NCBI GenBank assembly: GCA_022826505.1
Contig: JAJDUQ010000039.1
Span: forward strand, 1-35,732
Length of the DNA stretch: 35,732 nt
DNA from: Gammaproteobacteria bacterium
GTDB taxonomy: Bacteria; Pseudomonadota; Gammaproteobacteria; HK1
Direction: 5' to 3'
Shown: piece after piece, positions 24,433-32,038 of the stretch
Layout: each line of letters opens with the position of its first letter
How positions within the stretch are numbered: position 1 is the first letter of the stretch
The notes under the pieces: generated by a model
Told to the model about the DNA's origin: nothing
The model's database searches: none
Seen by the model: only the letters and a program-made list of their open reading frames with translations
Program-made: the position numbers and the translations under genes

Positions 24433-25094
24433 CGTTCCGACCCGGCACCCGGTGCATCGAGCACGAGCCGCTGCTCGAAGCGGCCGTGCAGCCGCGAGTC
24501 GTGGGTCGCCACGACCAGGGTGGCGCCCTGCCTGTCCGCTTCGGCCTCGATGAGCGCCGCGACACGCCCGCAGCTTTCGTCGTCGAGGCTGGACGTGGGT
24601 TCGTCGGCAAGAATGACGGCCGGCCGATTGACCACGGCACGGGCCAGCGCCACCCGCTGTGCCTGGCCGTGGGAGAGGGTGGAGGGGCGGACATCGCCGA
24701 GTTCCCCCACGCCCAGGTCGTCGAGCACCTTCCGGCACCTCGCGCGGTCTTCGGGCAGGCCGGCGAGGTGGCGGGCGAGGCGGACGTTGTCGAAGACGCT
24801 CAGGGTGTCGAGGAGATGGAAGCTTTGCAGCAGCAGCCCGATGGAGCGACCCCGGAACCGGTCGCGGGCAGCAGGGGATAGATCCGCGAGGTCCTGCCCG
24901 GCGACGCGAACGTTCCCGGACCGCGGTGTCGCAAGCCCGGCCAGCAGGTGCAGCAGGGTGCTCTTGCCCGATCCGGACGGTCCGGCGACGAGGCAGCGCT
25001 CTCCGGCGTCTACCCGCCAAGCCGTGATGTCGAGAATGTCCCGGCGACCATGGCCGTGCCGAAGCGTCTCGACCTCGACCATGGGATCTGCCAT
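24429..25094 (-). CDS. LolD/MacB-type ABC transporter ATPase
   Basis: This 221-residue ATPase has Walker A GPSGSGKST (38-46), the Q-loop glutamine in LLLQSFHLLDTLSV (Q90), a signature LSHGQAQR (140-147, with His where most have Gly), Walker B VILADEPTSSLDD (160-172) and the switch histidine in VVATHDSR. Length and sequence fit the LolD/MacB/YbbA group that works with FtsX-type permeases. The frame is open far upstream into vapC, but homology starts at ATG 25094; ATG 25082 is an alternative. The start lies 7 nt after the vapC stop, and no strong ribosome site is seen, so it is probably co-transcribed and coupled with the toxin gene. The role is inferred from the permease partner. Confidence 0.9.
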   Translation of the reverse strand: MADPMVEVETLRHGHGRRDILDITAWRVDAGERCLVAGPSGSGKSTLLHLLAGLATPRSGNVRVAGQDLADLSPAARDRFRGRSIGLLLQSFHLLDTLSVFDNVRLARHLAGLPEDRARCRKVLDDLGVGELGDVRPSTLSHGQAQRVALARAVVNRPAVILADEPTSSLDDESCGRVAALIEAEADRQGATLVVATHDSRLHGRFEQRLVLDAPGAGSER

Positions 25095-25101
25095 GACGGG
25101 G

Positions 25102-25530
25102 TCAGTTTCCGTGCGGTACCGCGAACGGATTGCTGATTGCCAGCGACTCGATACGGTGTCCCGGGGACATGTCCTCGGAATGCAGCGTGGCGCAATTGGC
25201 GTTGAGCGCGGCGCGTACGATGAGGCTGTCCCAGATCGAGAAACGGTGGATGCGATGAAGATCGATCGCGGCGAGCAAGTCGGCAGGAGCGAAGGCGACG
25301 ACGTCGAATCGGGAATACACGACCACCCGGCGCCTGGCATGGTCGCTGCTCAGGCCGATCTTGCGGGTCGCAGCGGCAAAGAATTCCTGCAGAACCTGGA
25401 GAGACACGACGCCCCGTCGACTCACCATCAGTCGGCGAATCAGGTCGCGCGCCTGGCGGCGCTTTTCCGGATTCCGATCGTCGTCGGCATGGATCAGGAC
25501 ATCGGTGTCGATGAATTCACGACCGCTCAT
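25102..25530 (-). CDS. vapC: PIN-domain toxin, VapC family
   Basis: This 142-residue PIN-domain nuclease has the acidic site intact: D8/D10 in FIDTDVLIHADD, E49 in LQVLQEFFAAATR, D101 in FSIWDSLIVRAAL and D120 in LHSEDM. VapC toxins cleave tRNA or rRNA and are held inactive by the cognate antitoxin. The ATG at 25530 lies inside the end of the antitoxin gene (14-nt overlap), the normal vapBC arrangement. Unusually, its stop is only 7 nt from the start of the LolD-type ATPase gene, so toxin and transporter may share one mRNA. Target RNA is not deducible. Confidence 0.88.
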   Translation of the reverse strand: MSGREFIDTDVLIHADDDRNPEKRRQARDLIRRLMVSRRGVVSLQVLQEFFAAATRKIGLSSDHARRRVVVYSRFDVVAFAPADLLAAIDLHRIHRFSIWDSLIVRAALNANCATLHSEDMSPGHRIESLAISNPFAVPHGN

Positions 25531-25741
25531 GCAGCTCTTCGCGCGTCCAGGGGCCCTGCGAACGGCCGGTGCTTTCGGACCACATCGCGTCGAGCTCGTC
25601 GAGCACCGACTTCATGTCGTTGTGGCGCGTGAGATCCTCGAGGTAGTCGCGGACAAGCTGGTTCAGGCTCGTGCCCCGAACCGACGCGATGTGCCGCGCC
25701 TTCGCCACGACCTGATCGTCGACGGACAGTGTGATGTTCAT
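25517..25741 (-). CDS. vapB: VapB-type antitoxin, ribbon-helix-helix-like
   Basis: This 74-residue protein starts with a beta-strand typical of ribbon-helix-helix DNA binders (MNITLSVDDQVVAKARHIASVRGTSLNQLVRDYLEDL), followed by an acidic toxin-wrapping tail (DELDAMWSESTGRSQGPWTREELHE). It should neutralise the downstream PIN toxin and repress its own promoter. The ATG at 25741 was chosen because the family begins MNITLSVD and a canonical promoter lies right upstream. No ribosome site precedes it (the bases before ATG read GTGTGCTCC), and the predicted transcription start almost coincides with the ATG, so leaderless translation is likely. Confidence 0.87.
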   Translation of the reverse strand: MNITLSVDDQVVAKARHIASVRGTSLNQLVRDYLEDLTRHNDMKSVLDELDAMWSESTGRSQGPWTREELHERS

Positions 25742-25748
25742 GGAGCAC

Positions 25749-25777
25749 ACACTAAGTGCGCACGTATTACGTGTCAA
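25749..25777 (-). promoter_or_regulatory. vapBC promoter with embedded palindromic operator
   Basis: On the minus strand a perfect TTGACA (25777-25772) is followed after exactly 17 nt by TAGTGT (25754-25749). Between them lies the 13-nt palindrome CACGTATTACGTG (25761-25773), next to the 8-nt palindrome GTGCGCAC (25756-25763). This is the layout of an autorepressed toxin-antitoxin promoter. The start of transcription should fall at about 25742, next to the antitoxin ATG. Confidence 0.68.
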
Positions 25778-26138
25778 CGTAGAGATCATCACCAACACCA
25801 ACACCCTTCCCTCGCAGGGACATTCAGAAGTCGCCGTTCGGCGTTCGTGTCTCGCCATGTCGGCCCCTGCCGCCGCGCGGACACCCCGGGTCCGAGGGCG
25901 TCCCGCCCTCGAACGAGGGCAAGATGCCCTCGCTCCCGGCACTCCTCGCCCGCAACTCCCCGCCAATACCGACTTTTGAAGAGCCCTGTCTTCCCTCGAG
26001 TGCGGCGATCGGCATGCTACGCTGAGTTCAACGCACACTGGAGATGGCGCGCAGGACAGATGTGCGGCTCGACGACCTGATCGGCCTCGAGCGCCGCCCG
26101 CTCCATGATGCCGATGCCTGCCGCGACCCGGGGGTGCC
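25778..26138. other. Gene-free region between vapBC and the second peptide transporter
   Basis: This 361-nt stretch holds the palindromic element described separately and otherwise no convincing gene. Short open frames on the minus strand run through the palindromes and encode repetitive text (GSEGILPSFEGGTPSDPG), which is what a mobile or dispersed palindromic repeat would give. The promoter of the downstream dpp operon should lie in 25950-26130, but I see no clear boxes. Confidence 0.5.
25886..25939. repeat. REP-like palindromic element forming a three-way junction
   Basis: Two adjacent hairpins, CGAGGGCG-TCC-CGCCCTCG (25893-25911) and CGAGGGCA-AGA-TGCCCTCG (25914-25932), are separated by AA. 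They are enclosed by an outer stem CCGGG (25886-25890) / CCCGG (25935-25939) with 2 unpaired bases on each side. All stems are perfect. The symmetrical design and intergenic position are typical of dispersed palindromic repeats; only one copy is present in this window. Confidence 0.68.
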
Positions 26139-27092
26139 ATGGCAAAGCTGATACTTCGACGACTGGCCCTTGGCGTGCTGACGCTCGTGATGGTGACCGT
26201 GATCGTCTTCGTCGGGGTGGAATTGCTGCCCGGCGACGTCTGCACGGCCTATCTTGGACGCGATACGGTCCTGACGAACCGGCTCGAGAACTGCCACCGG
26301 GACTTCGGTCTCGATCGACCGGCCTACGAGCGTTACTTCGCCTGGGCTGGCGGCGCGCTCCAGGGTGATCTGGGCATCTCGATCAAGCGCAACAAGCCGA
26401 TCTCGGAAGTCGTCGGAATCCGGCTCCGCAACACCCTGCTTCTCGGCGCGGCGGCGTCCGCCATCGGAATCCCCATTGCCATCCTGCTCGGCGTCATCGC
26501 CGGACTATGGCGTGATCGAGTGGCCGACCTGTGGATTTCCACGACCGCGATCTTCGCCATGACCATACCTGAGTTCATCAGCGCGACACTGTTGATTCTC
26601 GTTTTCAGCGTGCTTCTCGGCTGGCTGCCGGGCATTGTCGTCACTCGGCCCGCCGCGCCGATCCTCGAATTCCTCCCTGACGTCATCCTGCCGATTGTCG
26701 CCCTGGCCTTCGTCATGACGGCGCACATTCTGCGTATGGTGCGGACCTGCGTGATCGATGTCATGGCCAGCGACTATGTGCAGATGGCGACGCTGAAGGG
26801 CGTTCCATACTGGCAACGGGTGTTCAGACACGTCTTGCCCAACGCGCTGCTCCCGACCATCAACCTGGTGGCGCTGACGATCGCATGGCTGCTGGGTGGC
26901 ACCGTCGTCATCGAGATCGTGTTCAATTACCCCGGCCTCGGGCGCTTGATCATCACCTCGGTGTACGACCGCGACCTGCCGCTGGTGCAGGCGGTCACGC
27001 TTATCCTCGCAGTGCTGTACGTCGTGTTCAATCTGGCCGCCGATCTGTTGACCCTGATTGCCAATCCGAGGCTCAGGACCATGAAGGTCTGA
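26139..27092 (+). CDS. Peptide ABC transporter permease, DppB/OppB type (second system)
   Basis: This 317-residue inner-membrane permease starts MAKLILRRLALGVLTLVMVTVIVFVGVELLPGDVC, the DppB-type first segment and motif. The coupling loop reads DYVQMATLKGVPYWQRVFRHVLPNALLPTINLVALTIAWLLGGTVVIEIVFNYPGLGRL. The periplasmic loop has CTAYLGRDTVLTNRLENCHRDFGLDRP, with two cysteines that could form a disulphide, slightly longer than usual. It is only distantly similar to the permease at 8448-9371, so the two systems are not a recent duplication. The next permease starts 4 nt after its stop, so they are co-transcribed with the fused ATPase and binding protein. Confidence 0.94.
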   Translation: MAKLILRRLALGVLTLVMVTVIVFVGVELLPGDVCTAYLGRDTVLTNRLENCHRDFGLDRPAYERYFAWAGGALQGDLGISIKRNKPISEVVGIRLRNTLLLGAAASAIGIPIAILLGVIAGLWRDRVADLWISTTAIFAMTIPEFISATLLILVFSVLLGWLPGIVVTRPAAPILEFLPDVILPIVALAFVMTAHILRMVRTCVIDVMASDYVQMATLKGVPYWQRVFRHVLPNALLPTINLVALTIAWLLGGTVVIEIVFNYPGLGRLIITSVYDRDLPLVQAVTLILAVLYVVFNLAADLLTLIANPRLRTMKV

Positions 27093-27096
27093 CGTC

Positions 27097-27990
27097 ATGG
27101 CGACGACGCTTCCCTCGAGCGGACCACGCAACGGCCGGGCGGGCCGGATCGGGGGCGTGATCGTGGAAATGGCCATGCGCCCCTCGGGTCTGGTGGGACT
27201 CCTTCTCGTCAGCGGTCATATTGTGCTGGCCGTCGTCTCTCCGACGATCGTGCCCTACGACTACACGACTCAGAATGTGCAATTGGTCCTCGCGAATCCG
27301 AGCACGGAACATTGGCTCGGCGGCGATCACCTCGGTCGCGACGTCCTGACCCGCACCCTGCTGGGCGGCCGGCAGGCGTTGGTCATCACCAGCATCGGGA
27401 CCGTGCTCGCCATGTTCTGGGGTGGGGCGCTGGGACTCGTGCTGGGCCTCTACGGAGGCCGGCTCGACGATGTGGTGATGCGTGTCGTCGACGCCTTTCT
27501 GGCGATTCCCTGGATCATGTTCCTGCTCCTGATCATCGCCATGCTGGGTACGGACGACATCGTCCTGATCCCCACCCTGGGGTTCTTCTACGGCATTTCC
27601 GTGGTTCGCATCTCCCGAGCGGCCACGCACGATGTCGTGGCGCGGGACTTCATTACCGCCGCGCGGGCCCGCGGAGAGTCGACATTGACCATCGCCTGGC
27701 GCGAGGTCTTTCCGAATGTCCGGGACGTGCTGCTGGTGGAAGGCGCCATGCGCTGGTCGTGGATGATCCTGGCGTTCAGCTCGCTGTCGTTCCTCGGCTT
27801 CGGCATCGCGCCGCCAACGCCCGACTGGGGGCTGATGATCGCGAACGCCCGCGGCGGCATGTCCATCGCGCCCTGGGCGGTGCTGGGGCCGGTCATCGCG
27901 TTGAGCTCGATGATCATCGGCGTCAACCTCAGCGCCGATGCTCTGGCCAAGACCCTGGGCATCGATCGGGCACAGAAGGCGCCGGTGTAG
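27097..27990 (+). CDS. Peptide ABC transporter permease, DppC/OppC type (second system)
   Basis: This 297-residue partner permease has the DppC N-terminal part (RPSGLVGLLLVSGHIVLAVVSPTIVPYDY-like), the HWLGGDHLGRDVLTRTLLGGRQALVIT motif and the coupling loop RDFITAARARGESTLTIAWREVFPNVRDVLLVEGAMRWSWMILAFSSLSFLGFGIAPPTPDWG. The first 26 residues are hydrophilic and Gly/Arg-rich; a start farther in (ATG for MAMRPSG) is possible. The start is 4 nt after the DppB stop and the next gene begins 7 nt after its own stop. It pairs with the preceding permease as the transport channel. Confidence 0.94.
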   Translation: MATTLPSSGPRNGRAGRIGGVIVEMAMRPSGLVGLLLVSGHIVLAVVSPTIVPYDYTTQNVQLVLANPSTEHWLGGDHLGRDVLTRTLLGGRQALVITSIGTVLAMFWGGALGLVLGLYGGRLDDVVMRVVDAFLAIPWIMFLLLIIAMLGTDDIVLIPTLGFFYGISVVRISRAATHDVVARDFITAARARGESTLTIAWREVFPNVRDVLLVEGAMRWSWMILAFSSLSFLGFGIAPPTPDWGLMIANARGGMSIAPWAVLGPVIALSSMIIGVNLSADALAKTLGIDRAQKAPV

Positions 27991-27997
27991 ACCTCCC

Positions 27998-30052
27998 GTG
28001 TCGGACGCGCTCGTCGAGGTCAACAATCTCAGCGTCGGCTTTACCGGTCGCGGCGGCTCGACCCTGCCCATCCTTCGGAACATCGATCTGACCCTCGGCG
28101 CGGGCGAGACGGTCGGACTGGTCGGCGAGTCGGGCTGCGGGAAGAGCACCGTGGTGCTGGCCATGATGGGCTACCTGAAACCGGGGCTCCGCGTGCTGGA
28201 AGGCGAGTCCCTGTTTCGGCGGCGCAATGTGTTCGACATGGACGATCGCGCTCTCGAGGCGATCCGCGGCGGCGATCTCGCCCTGATTCCACAGAACGCC
28301 GGTCAGTCGTTGACGCCGACATCGAGGATCGGCCGGCAGATCGACGAGTCGGTGAGACTCCACACCTCGCTCTCGACCGAGCAGCGGCGCGAGCGCGTGA
28401 TCGAACTGTTGCTGCAGGTGCGTCTGCCCGAACCGGAGGAGCTGATGGGGCGCTATCCCCACGAGCTTTCGGGCGGCCAGCAGCAGCGCGCGGCCATCGC
28501 CATGGCGCTGGCGGGCGAGCCCGAGGTTCTGCTGCTCGACGAGCCGACAACCGGCCTCGACGTCACCACCCAGGCCCATGTCCTCGAGTTGTTGCGCGAC
28601 CTGGCGGCCCAGACCGGGACCGCGATGGTCTATGTCAGCCACGATCTGGGCGCCATCGCGCGGGTCAGCGACCGAATCGCCGTCATGTACGCGGGGGAGC
28701 TCGTGCTCGAGGGTCCGGCGCACCAGGTGCTCAAGCAACCGGCCCACCCCTATGCCCGGGGCCTCCTGCTGTCGATTCCCAAGCTGAAGGAGGCGGTGGT
28801 GCCGGCGTCGATGCCCGGCCGTCCGCCGCAGCCGGGCGGTGTCGTACGCGGCTGCGCCTTCGTCGACCGCTGCCCGATGTCCGAGCAACGCTGCCACGAC
28901 GAGGCACCGAGGCTGAAGCCGACCGCGACCGGAGAGGTCGTGCGTTGTCATTTCCACGAAGGAGTCGAACGACTGCCCCCACCCGATCCGCCAGGGCGCG
29001 AGGACAATCAAGGCTACGTCCTCACGGATTCCATCCTGCATCTCGACGATGTCTCCATCAGCTATGCAAAGCCTGGCGTCATGGACCAGATTCTCGGACG
29101 GCAACCCGACGTCACGCCGACGGTGGACAACATCGTTCTCGACATCGCCCGGGGCGAGACGGTGGGGTTGGTCGGCGAGTCGGGCAGCGGCAAGTCGACG
29201 ATTTTGAGCGCCGTCGCCGGGTTGTGGCCGCCACGGCGGGGCACGATGATGTTCGACGGCGACAAGAGCCTCGGTACGCCCGTCGATCGGCGCGACCAGG
29301 ATCTGCGCAGACGCGTCCAGCTCGTCTTCCAGAACCCGGACGCCTCGCTCAATCCGCGTCACACCGTCGCCGAGCTGCTCGCCCAGCCGTTGCGGCTCTA
29401 CTTCGGGCTTCGCGACGCCGAATTGCGCGATCGCAGCATCGCCCTCCTGGAACGCGTGCGTCTTGGCGCCCACTACCTCAACCGTTTGCCGAGCCAGTTG
29501 TCGGGCGGCGAGAAGCAGCGCGTCGCCGTCGCCAGGGCGTTTGCCGCCGAACCGGAGCTCGTGCTCTGCGACGAGGTCACCTCCGCGCTCGATGTCTCGG
29601 TTCAGGCCGTGATCCTCGATCTGTTGATGGGGCTTCAGGCCGATCGCGGCACCACCTACATCTTCGTCTCGCACGACCTCGCCGTCGTCCGCGCGATCGC
29701 CGGGCGGGTGGCGGTGCTCTATCAAGGACGCCTGTGCGAGATCGGGCCGTCCGACAAGGTCTATGCCCTGCCCTCGCATCCTTACACGGAAGTCCTGTTG
29801 GGTGCGGTGCTCGAGCCGGATCCCGACACTGCGCCGACCCTGGTGGCGGAGGATGTGGTCGAGCTCTCGCCTCCCGCCAGGGGGTGTCCCTTCCAGCGAC
29901 GTTGTCCACACCGGGTCGGCGAGATCTGCGATACGGACACGCCGCCGTGGCAGGAGACGGGAGGCGGCCATGCGATCCGCTGTCACATCTCGCTCGCTGA
30001 TCTGGAGTGCTTGCAGAAGGGCGCCGACCCGACCGGAGGGCGAGATCCGTAA
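27998..30052 (+). CDS. Fused double ATPase of a peptide ABC transporter (DppD-DppF in one chain)
   Basis: This 684-residue protein carries two complete ATPase domains. Domain 1 has GESGCGKST (43-51), LSGGQQQR (about 157-164) and LLLDEPTTGLD (about 177-187), then the peptide-transporter C-terminal cysteine cluster (CAFVDRCPMSEQRC). Domain 2 has GESGSGKST (about 392-400), LSGGEKQR (about 500-507) and LVLCDEVTSALD (about 520-531), then its own CPFQRRCPHRVGEIC cluster. Each Cys cluster resembles those that bind iron-sulphur or other cofactors in Dpp/Opp ATPases. Most systems encode the two ATPases separately. The GTG start at 27998 was chosen from the homology start; the ribosome site is weak. 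It energises the two preceding permeases, and could also serve the ATPase-less system at 6607-10234. Confidence 0.94.
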   Translation: MSDALVEVNNLSVGFTGRGGSTLPILRNIDLTLGAGETVGLVGESGCGKSTVVLAMMGYLKPGLRVLEGESLFRRRNVFDMDDRALEAIRGGDLALIPQNAGQSLTPTSRIGRQIDESVRLHTSLSTEQRRERVIELLLQVRLPEPEELMGRYPHELSGGQQQRAAIAMALAGEPEVLLLDEPTTGLDVTTQAHVLELLRDLAAQTGTAMVYVSHDLGAIARVSDRIAVMYAGELVLEGPAHQVLKQPAHPYARGLLLSIPKLKEAVVPASMPGRPPQPGGVVRGCAFVDRCPMSEQRCHDEAPRLKPTATGEVVRCHFHEGVERLPPPDPPGREDNQGYVLTDSILHLDDVSISYAKPGVMDQILGRQPDVTPTVDNIVLDIARGETVGLVGESGSGKSTILSAVAGLWPPRRGTMMFDGDKSLGTPVDRRDQDLRRRVQLVFQNPDASLNPRHTVAELLAQPLRLYFGLRDAELRDRSIALLERVRLGAHYLNRLPSQLSGGEKQRVAVARAFAAEPELVLCDEVTSALDVSVQAVILDLLMGLQADRGTTYIFVSHDLAVVRAIAGRVAVLYQGRLCEIGPSDKVYALPSHPYTEVLLGAVLEPDPDTAPTLVAEDVVELSPPARGCPFQRRCPHRVGEICDTDTPPWQETGGGHAIRCHISLADLECLQKGADPTGGRDP

Positions 30053-30108
30053 CCTCCCGTGCACAATGGTAGGATGGAACCAGGCAGTCCGTATGGGAGG
30101 AGATCATC

Positions 30109-31650
30109 GTGCGACCGGAAACAACGGAAAACGATAGACAGGATGCAATGCGGCGGGCCGCGGTCGCGGCCATTCGGGTCAGTTCGGCGGCCGTTCTGGG
30201 AGTCGCTCTGTCCGTCGGCGTCGCCCAGGCGGAGAAGGTTTTTCGGATGTCGCATTCGTTTCAACACGGGGGCGCGGAGAACCTGGATCCGCACGGCATC
30301 AACACGTTCGGTTCCATGACCAGAAGCATGTACGACCGGCTGACTCGGACCGACGAAACCGGTGCCCCGGCGCCATATCTGGCAACGTCGTGGAGCGTGT
30401 CCGACGACGGCCTGGCCTTGACCATGGAATTGCGGGAAGGCGTCAAGTTCCACGACGGCTCGGACTTCGATTCCGCCGACGTCGTCTACACCTTCGAGCG
30501 TGTCCTGGATCCGGAGTTCGACTCGCCCAACCGGGCGTTCCTCAAGTCGGTCGAAAGCGTCGAGGCTCTCGGGAGCCACACGGTGCGATTCAACCTGTCC
30601 AAGCCGGACGCGGATCTGCCCATCGCCTTGACCGAATGGAAGATGGTGATGATCCCGGAAGGCTCCGGCGACACCATTGCCGAGACCGGAATCGGCACCG
30701 GCCCGTTCCGTCTGGGCAGAATCGACGAGGAAGGGACGTCCGAGCTGATCGCCTTCGAGGACCACTGGGACGGGCGGGCCGGCGTCGACCGTATCGAGAT
30801 CATCGCGATCCCGGACAGCGAGGCGCGGGTACAGGCGGCGCTGGCCGGGCAGATCGACCTGATCTCGCCGCTGACCCCGCAGCAAAAGCCGTTGTTCGAG
30901 AACAACCCCAAGTTCAAGGTCCAGACGTTCCCGACCGGCGAATGGAAGGCCATCGTCTTCCTGGTCGACCAGCCGCCGTTCGACGACCCCAGGGTTCGCA
31001 AGGCGGTGCGAATCGCCGTCGATCGTCAGGTCATGGCCGATCTGGTCGCCGGCCTCGGGGACGCCACGGTGGCCTGTGACCACCCGGTGTGGGCGGGCGA
31101 TCCGTATCAGGCCGAGATGGACTGTCCGCGTGACGTTGCCGAGGCGAAGCGCTTGCTGGCGGAGGCGGGTTATCCGGACGGGATCGAGTTCGATCTCCAC
31201 ACCAGCGACAAGGACGCGCACTGGGTCGCGATGGCCGAGGTGTACCAGAACCAGGTGGCTGAAGCCGGCATCAAGGTCAACCTCGTCATGGCACCCGCCG
31301 AAGGCTACTGGAGCGAAGTCTACAAGGTGCAGCCGGTCTTCCAGACGTGGTGGTGGCAGCGGTCCGCGGGCTCGATCCTCAACCTGGGATGGCGCGGGGA
31401 TGCCGCGTGGAACGAAAATCGCTGGAATCGTCCCGACTTCGACGCCATGCTCGACGCGGCGAGCGTCGAACCGGACTTCGACAAGCGCAAGGCGATCTAT
31501 GGCGATCTCCAGCGGCTCCTGTACGAAGAAGGCGGGCACCTCATTCCCTTCCACTTCAACCTCACCCGGGCGTACGCCGCGGACTTCGATGGCTTCCAGC
31601 CGATCGAAGACGCCAGCTTGCAGTGGCACTTGATCACGAAGTCCGAGTAG
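30109..31650 (+). CDS. Peptide-type ABC transporter substrate-binding protein (SBP family 5, second system)
   Basis: This 513-residue exported protein has a signal peptide with an extended charged n-region (cleavage after AQA near residue 41). The mature part follows the SBP-5 pattern: MTRSMYDRLTRTDETGAPAPYLATSWSVSDDGLALTMELREGVKFHDGSDFDSADVVYTFERVLD, GTGPFRLGRIDEEG and KRLLAEAGYPDG. GGGAGG lies 8 nt before the GTG at 30109. It ends the dpp operon, 56 nt after the ATPase gene; in most operons the binding protein comes first. A 9-bp hairpin follows the stop. The C-terminal half resembles relatives that bind dipeptides or related amines; the ligand cannot be read from the sequence. Confidence 0.93.
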   Translation: MRPETTENDRQDAMRRAAVAAIRVSSAAVLGVALSVGVAQAEKVFRMSHSFQHGGAENLDPHGINTFGSMTRSMYDRLTRTDETGAPAPYLATSWSVSDDGLALTMELREGVKFHDGSDFDSADVVYTFERVLDPEFDSPNRAFLKSVESVEALGSHTVRFNLSKPDADLPIALTEWKMVMIPEGSGDTIAETGIGTGPFRLGRIDEEGTSELIAFEDHWDGRAGVDRIEIIAIPDSEARVQAALAGQIDLISPLTPQQKPLFENNPKFKVQTFPTGEWKAIVFLVDQPPFDDPRVRKAVRIAVDRQVMADLVAGLGDATVACDHPVWAGDPYQAEMDCPRDVAEAKRLLAEAGYPDGIEFDLHTSDKDAHWVAMAEVYQNQVAEAGIKVNLVMAPAEGYWSEVYKVQPVFQTWWWQRSAGSILNLGWRGDAAWNENRWNRPDFDAMLDAASVEPDFDKRKAIYGDLQRLLYEEGGHLIPFHFNLTRAYAADFDGFQPIEDASLQWHLITKSE

Positions 31651-31671
31651 CGGCAGTCACTGATCCACGGC

Positions 31672-31705
31672 GAGCGGCGGCATGAACCCGGACAAGCCGC
31701 CGCTC
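31672..31705 (+). terminator. Hairpin after the second peptide transporter operon
   Basis: GAGCGGCGG (31672-31680) pairs exactly with CCGCCGCTC (31697-31705) around a 16-nt loop, 21 nt after the last stop of the dpp operon. There is no T run, so termination strength is uncertain. Confidence 0.5.
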
Positions 31706-31951
31706 CTCGGGTTGGACGCAGATTGGCCCTTCCCTCCCGGCGTGCGCCGCGTCGAGCGTCGTGTCGGTCTCCCTCGACAGTGAATGGAAGACGCAGACCA
31801 CGGAGCCCCCGAGCGCAACCACCTTGTCGAAGCCCCCGGCGATTGTCTGCCGAGTCGGGAGCGCGTGCCGGCGGACGAGACGAGCCGGCAGTGCGACGAA
31901 CGTCCGGCAGGACCGTGCGCCTTCGGCACCGTGGATCGAGGCACCGCGTCA

Positions 31952-31960
31952 TGCTATAGA
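31952..31960 (+). promoter_or_regulatory. Candidate extended -10 promoter of the branched-chain-type operon
   Basis: TGCTATAGA fits the extended -10 pattern TGnTATAAT with two changes and ends 78 nt before the ATG at 32039. The -35 zone (TGGATC at 31932-31937) is poor, which an extended -10 can tolerate. Confidence 0.42.
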
Positions 31961-31979
31961 CCAAACCGGGTACGAAGGT

Positions 31980-31997
31980 CGCCCGAAAGGTCGGGCG
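31980..31997 (+). promoter_or_regulatory. Leader hairpin upstream of the branched-chain-type binding protein
   Basis: CGCCCGA (31980-31986) pairs exactly with TCGGGCG (31991-31997) around the loop AAGG. It would lie in the 5' leader of the transcript starting near 31967. A stabilising or attenuating role is possible. Confidence 0.4.
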
Positions 31998-32038
31998 CCG
32001 CCCACGGACAGACGCAGCAGGGTCACGAGGAGGGGTCG

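Larger units (their letters stand above)
31706..32038. other. Gene-free region upstream of the branched-chain-type operon
   Basis: These 333 nt hold no convincing gene. An extended -10 sequence and a small leader hairpin, described separately, lie in the last 90 nt. Confidence 0.5.

Noticed and set aside
25893-25932. CRISPR-like repeats
   Set aside because: The repeats are adjacent hairpins with a 2-nt gap, with no spacers and no cas genes.
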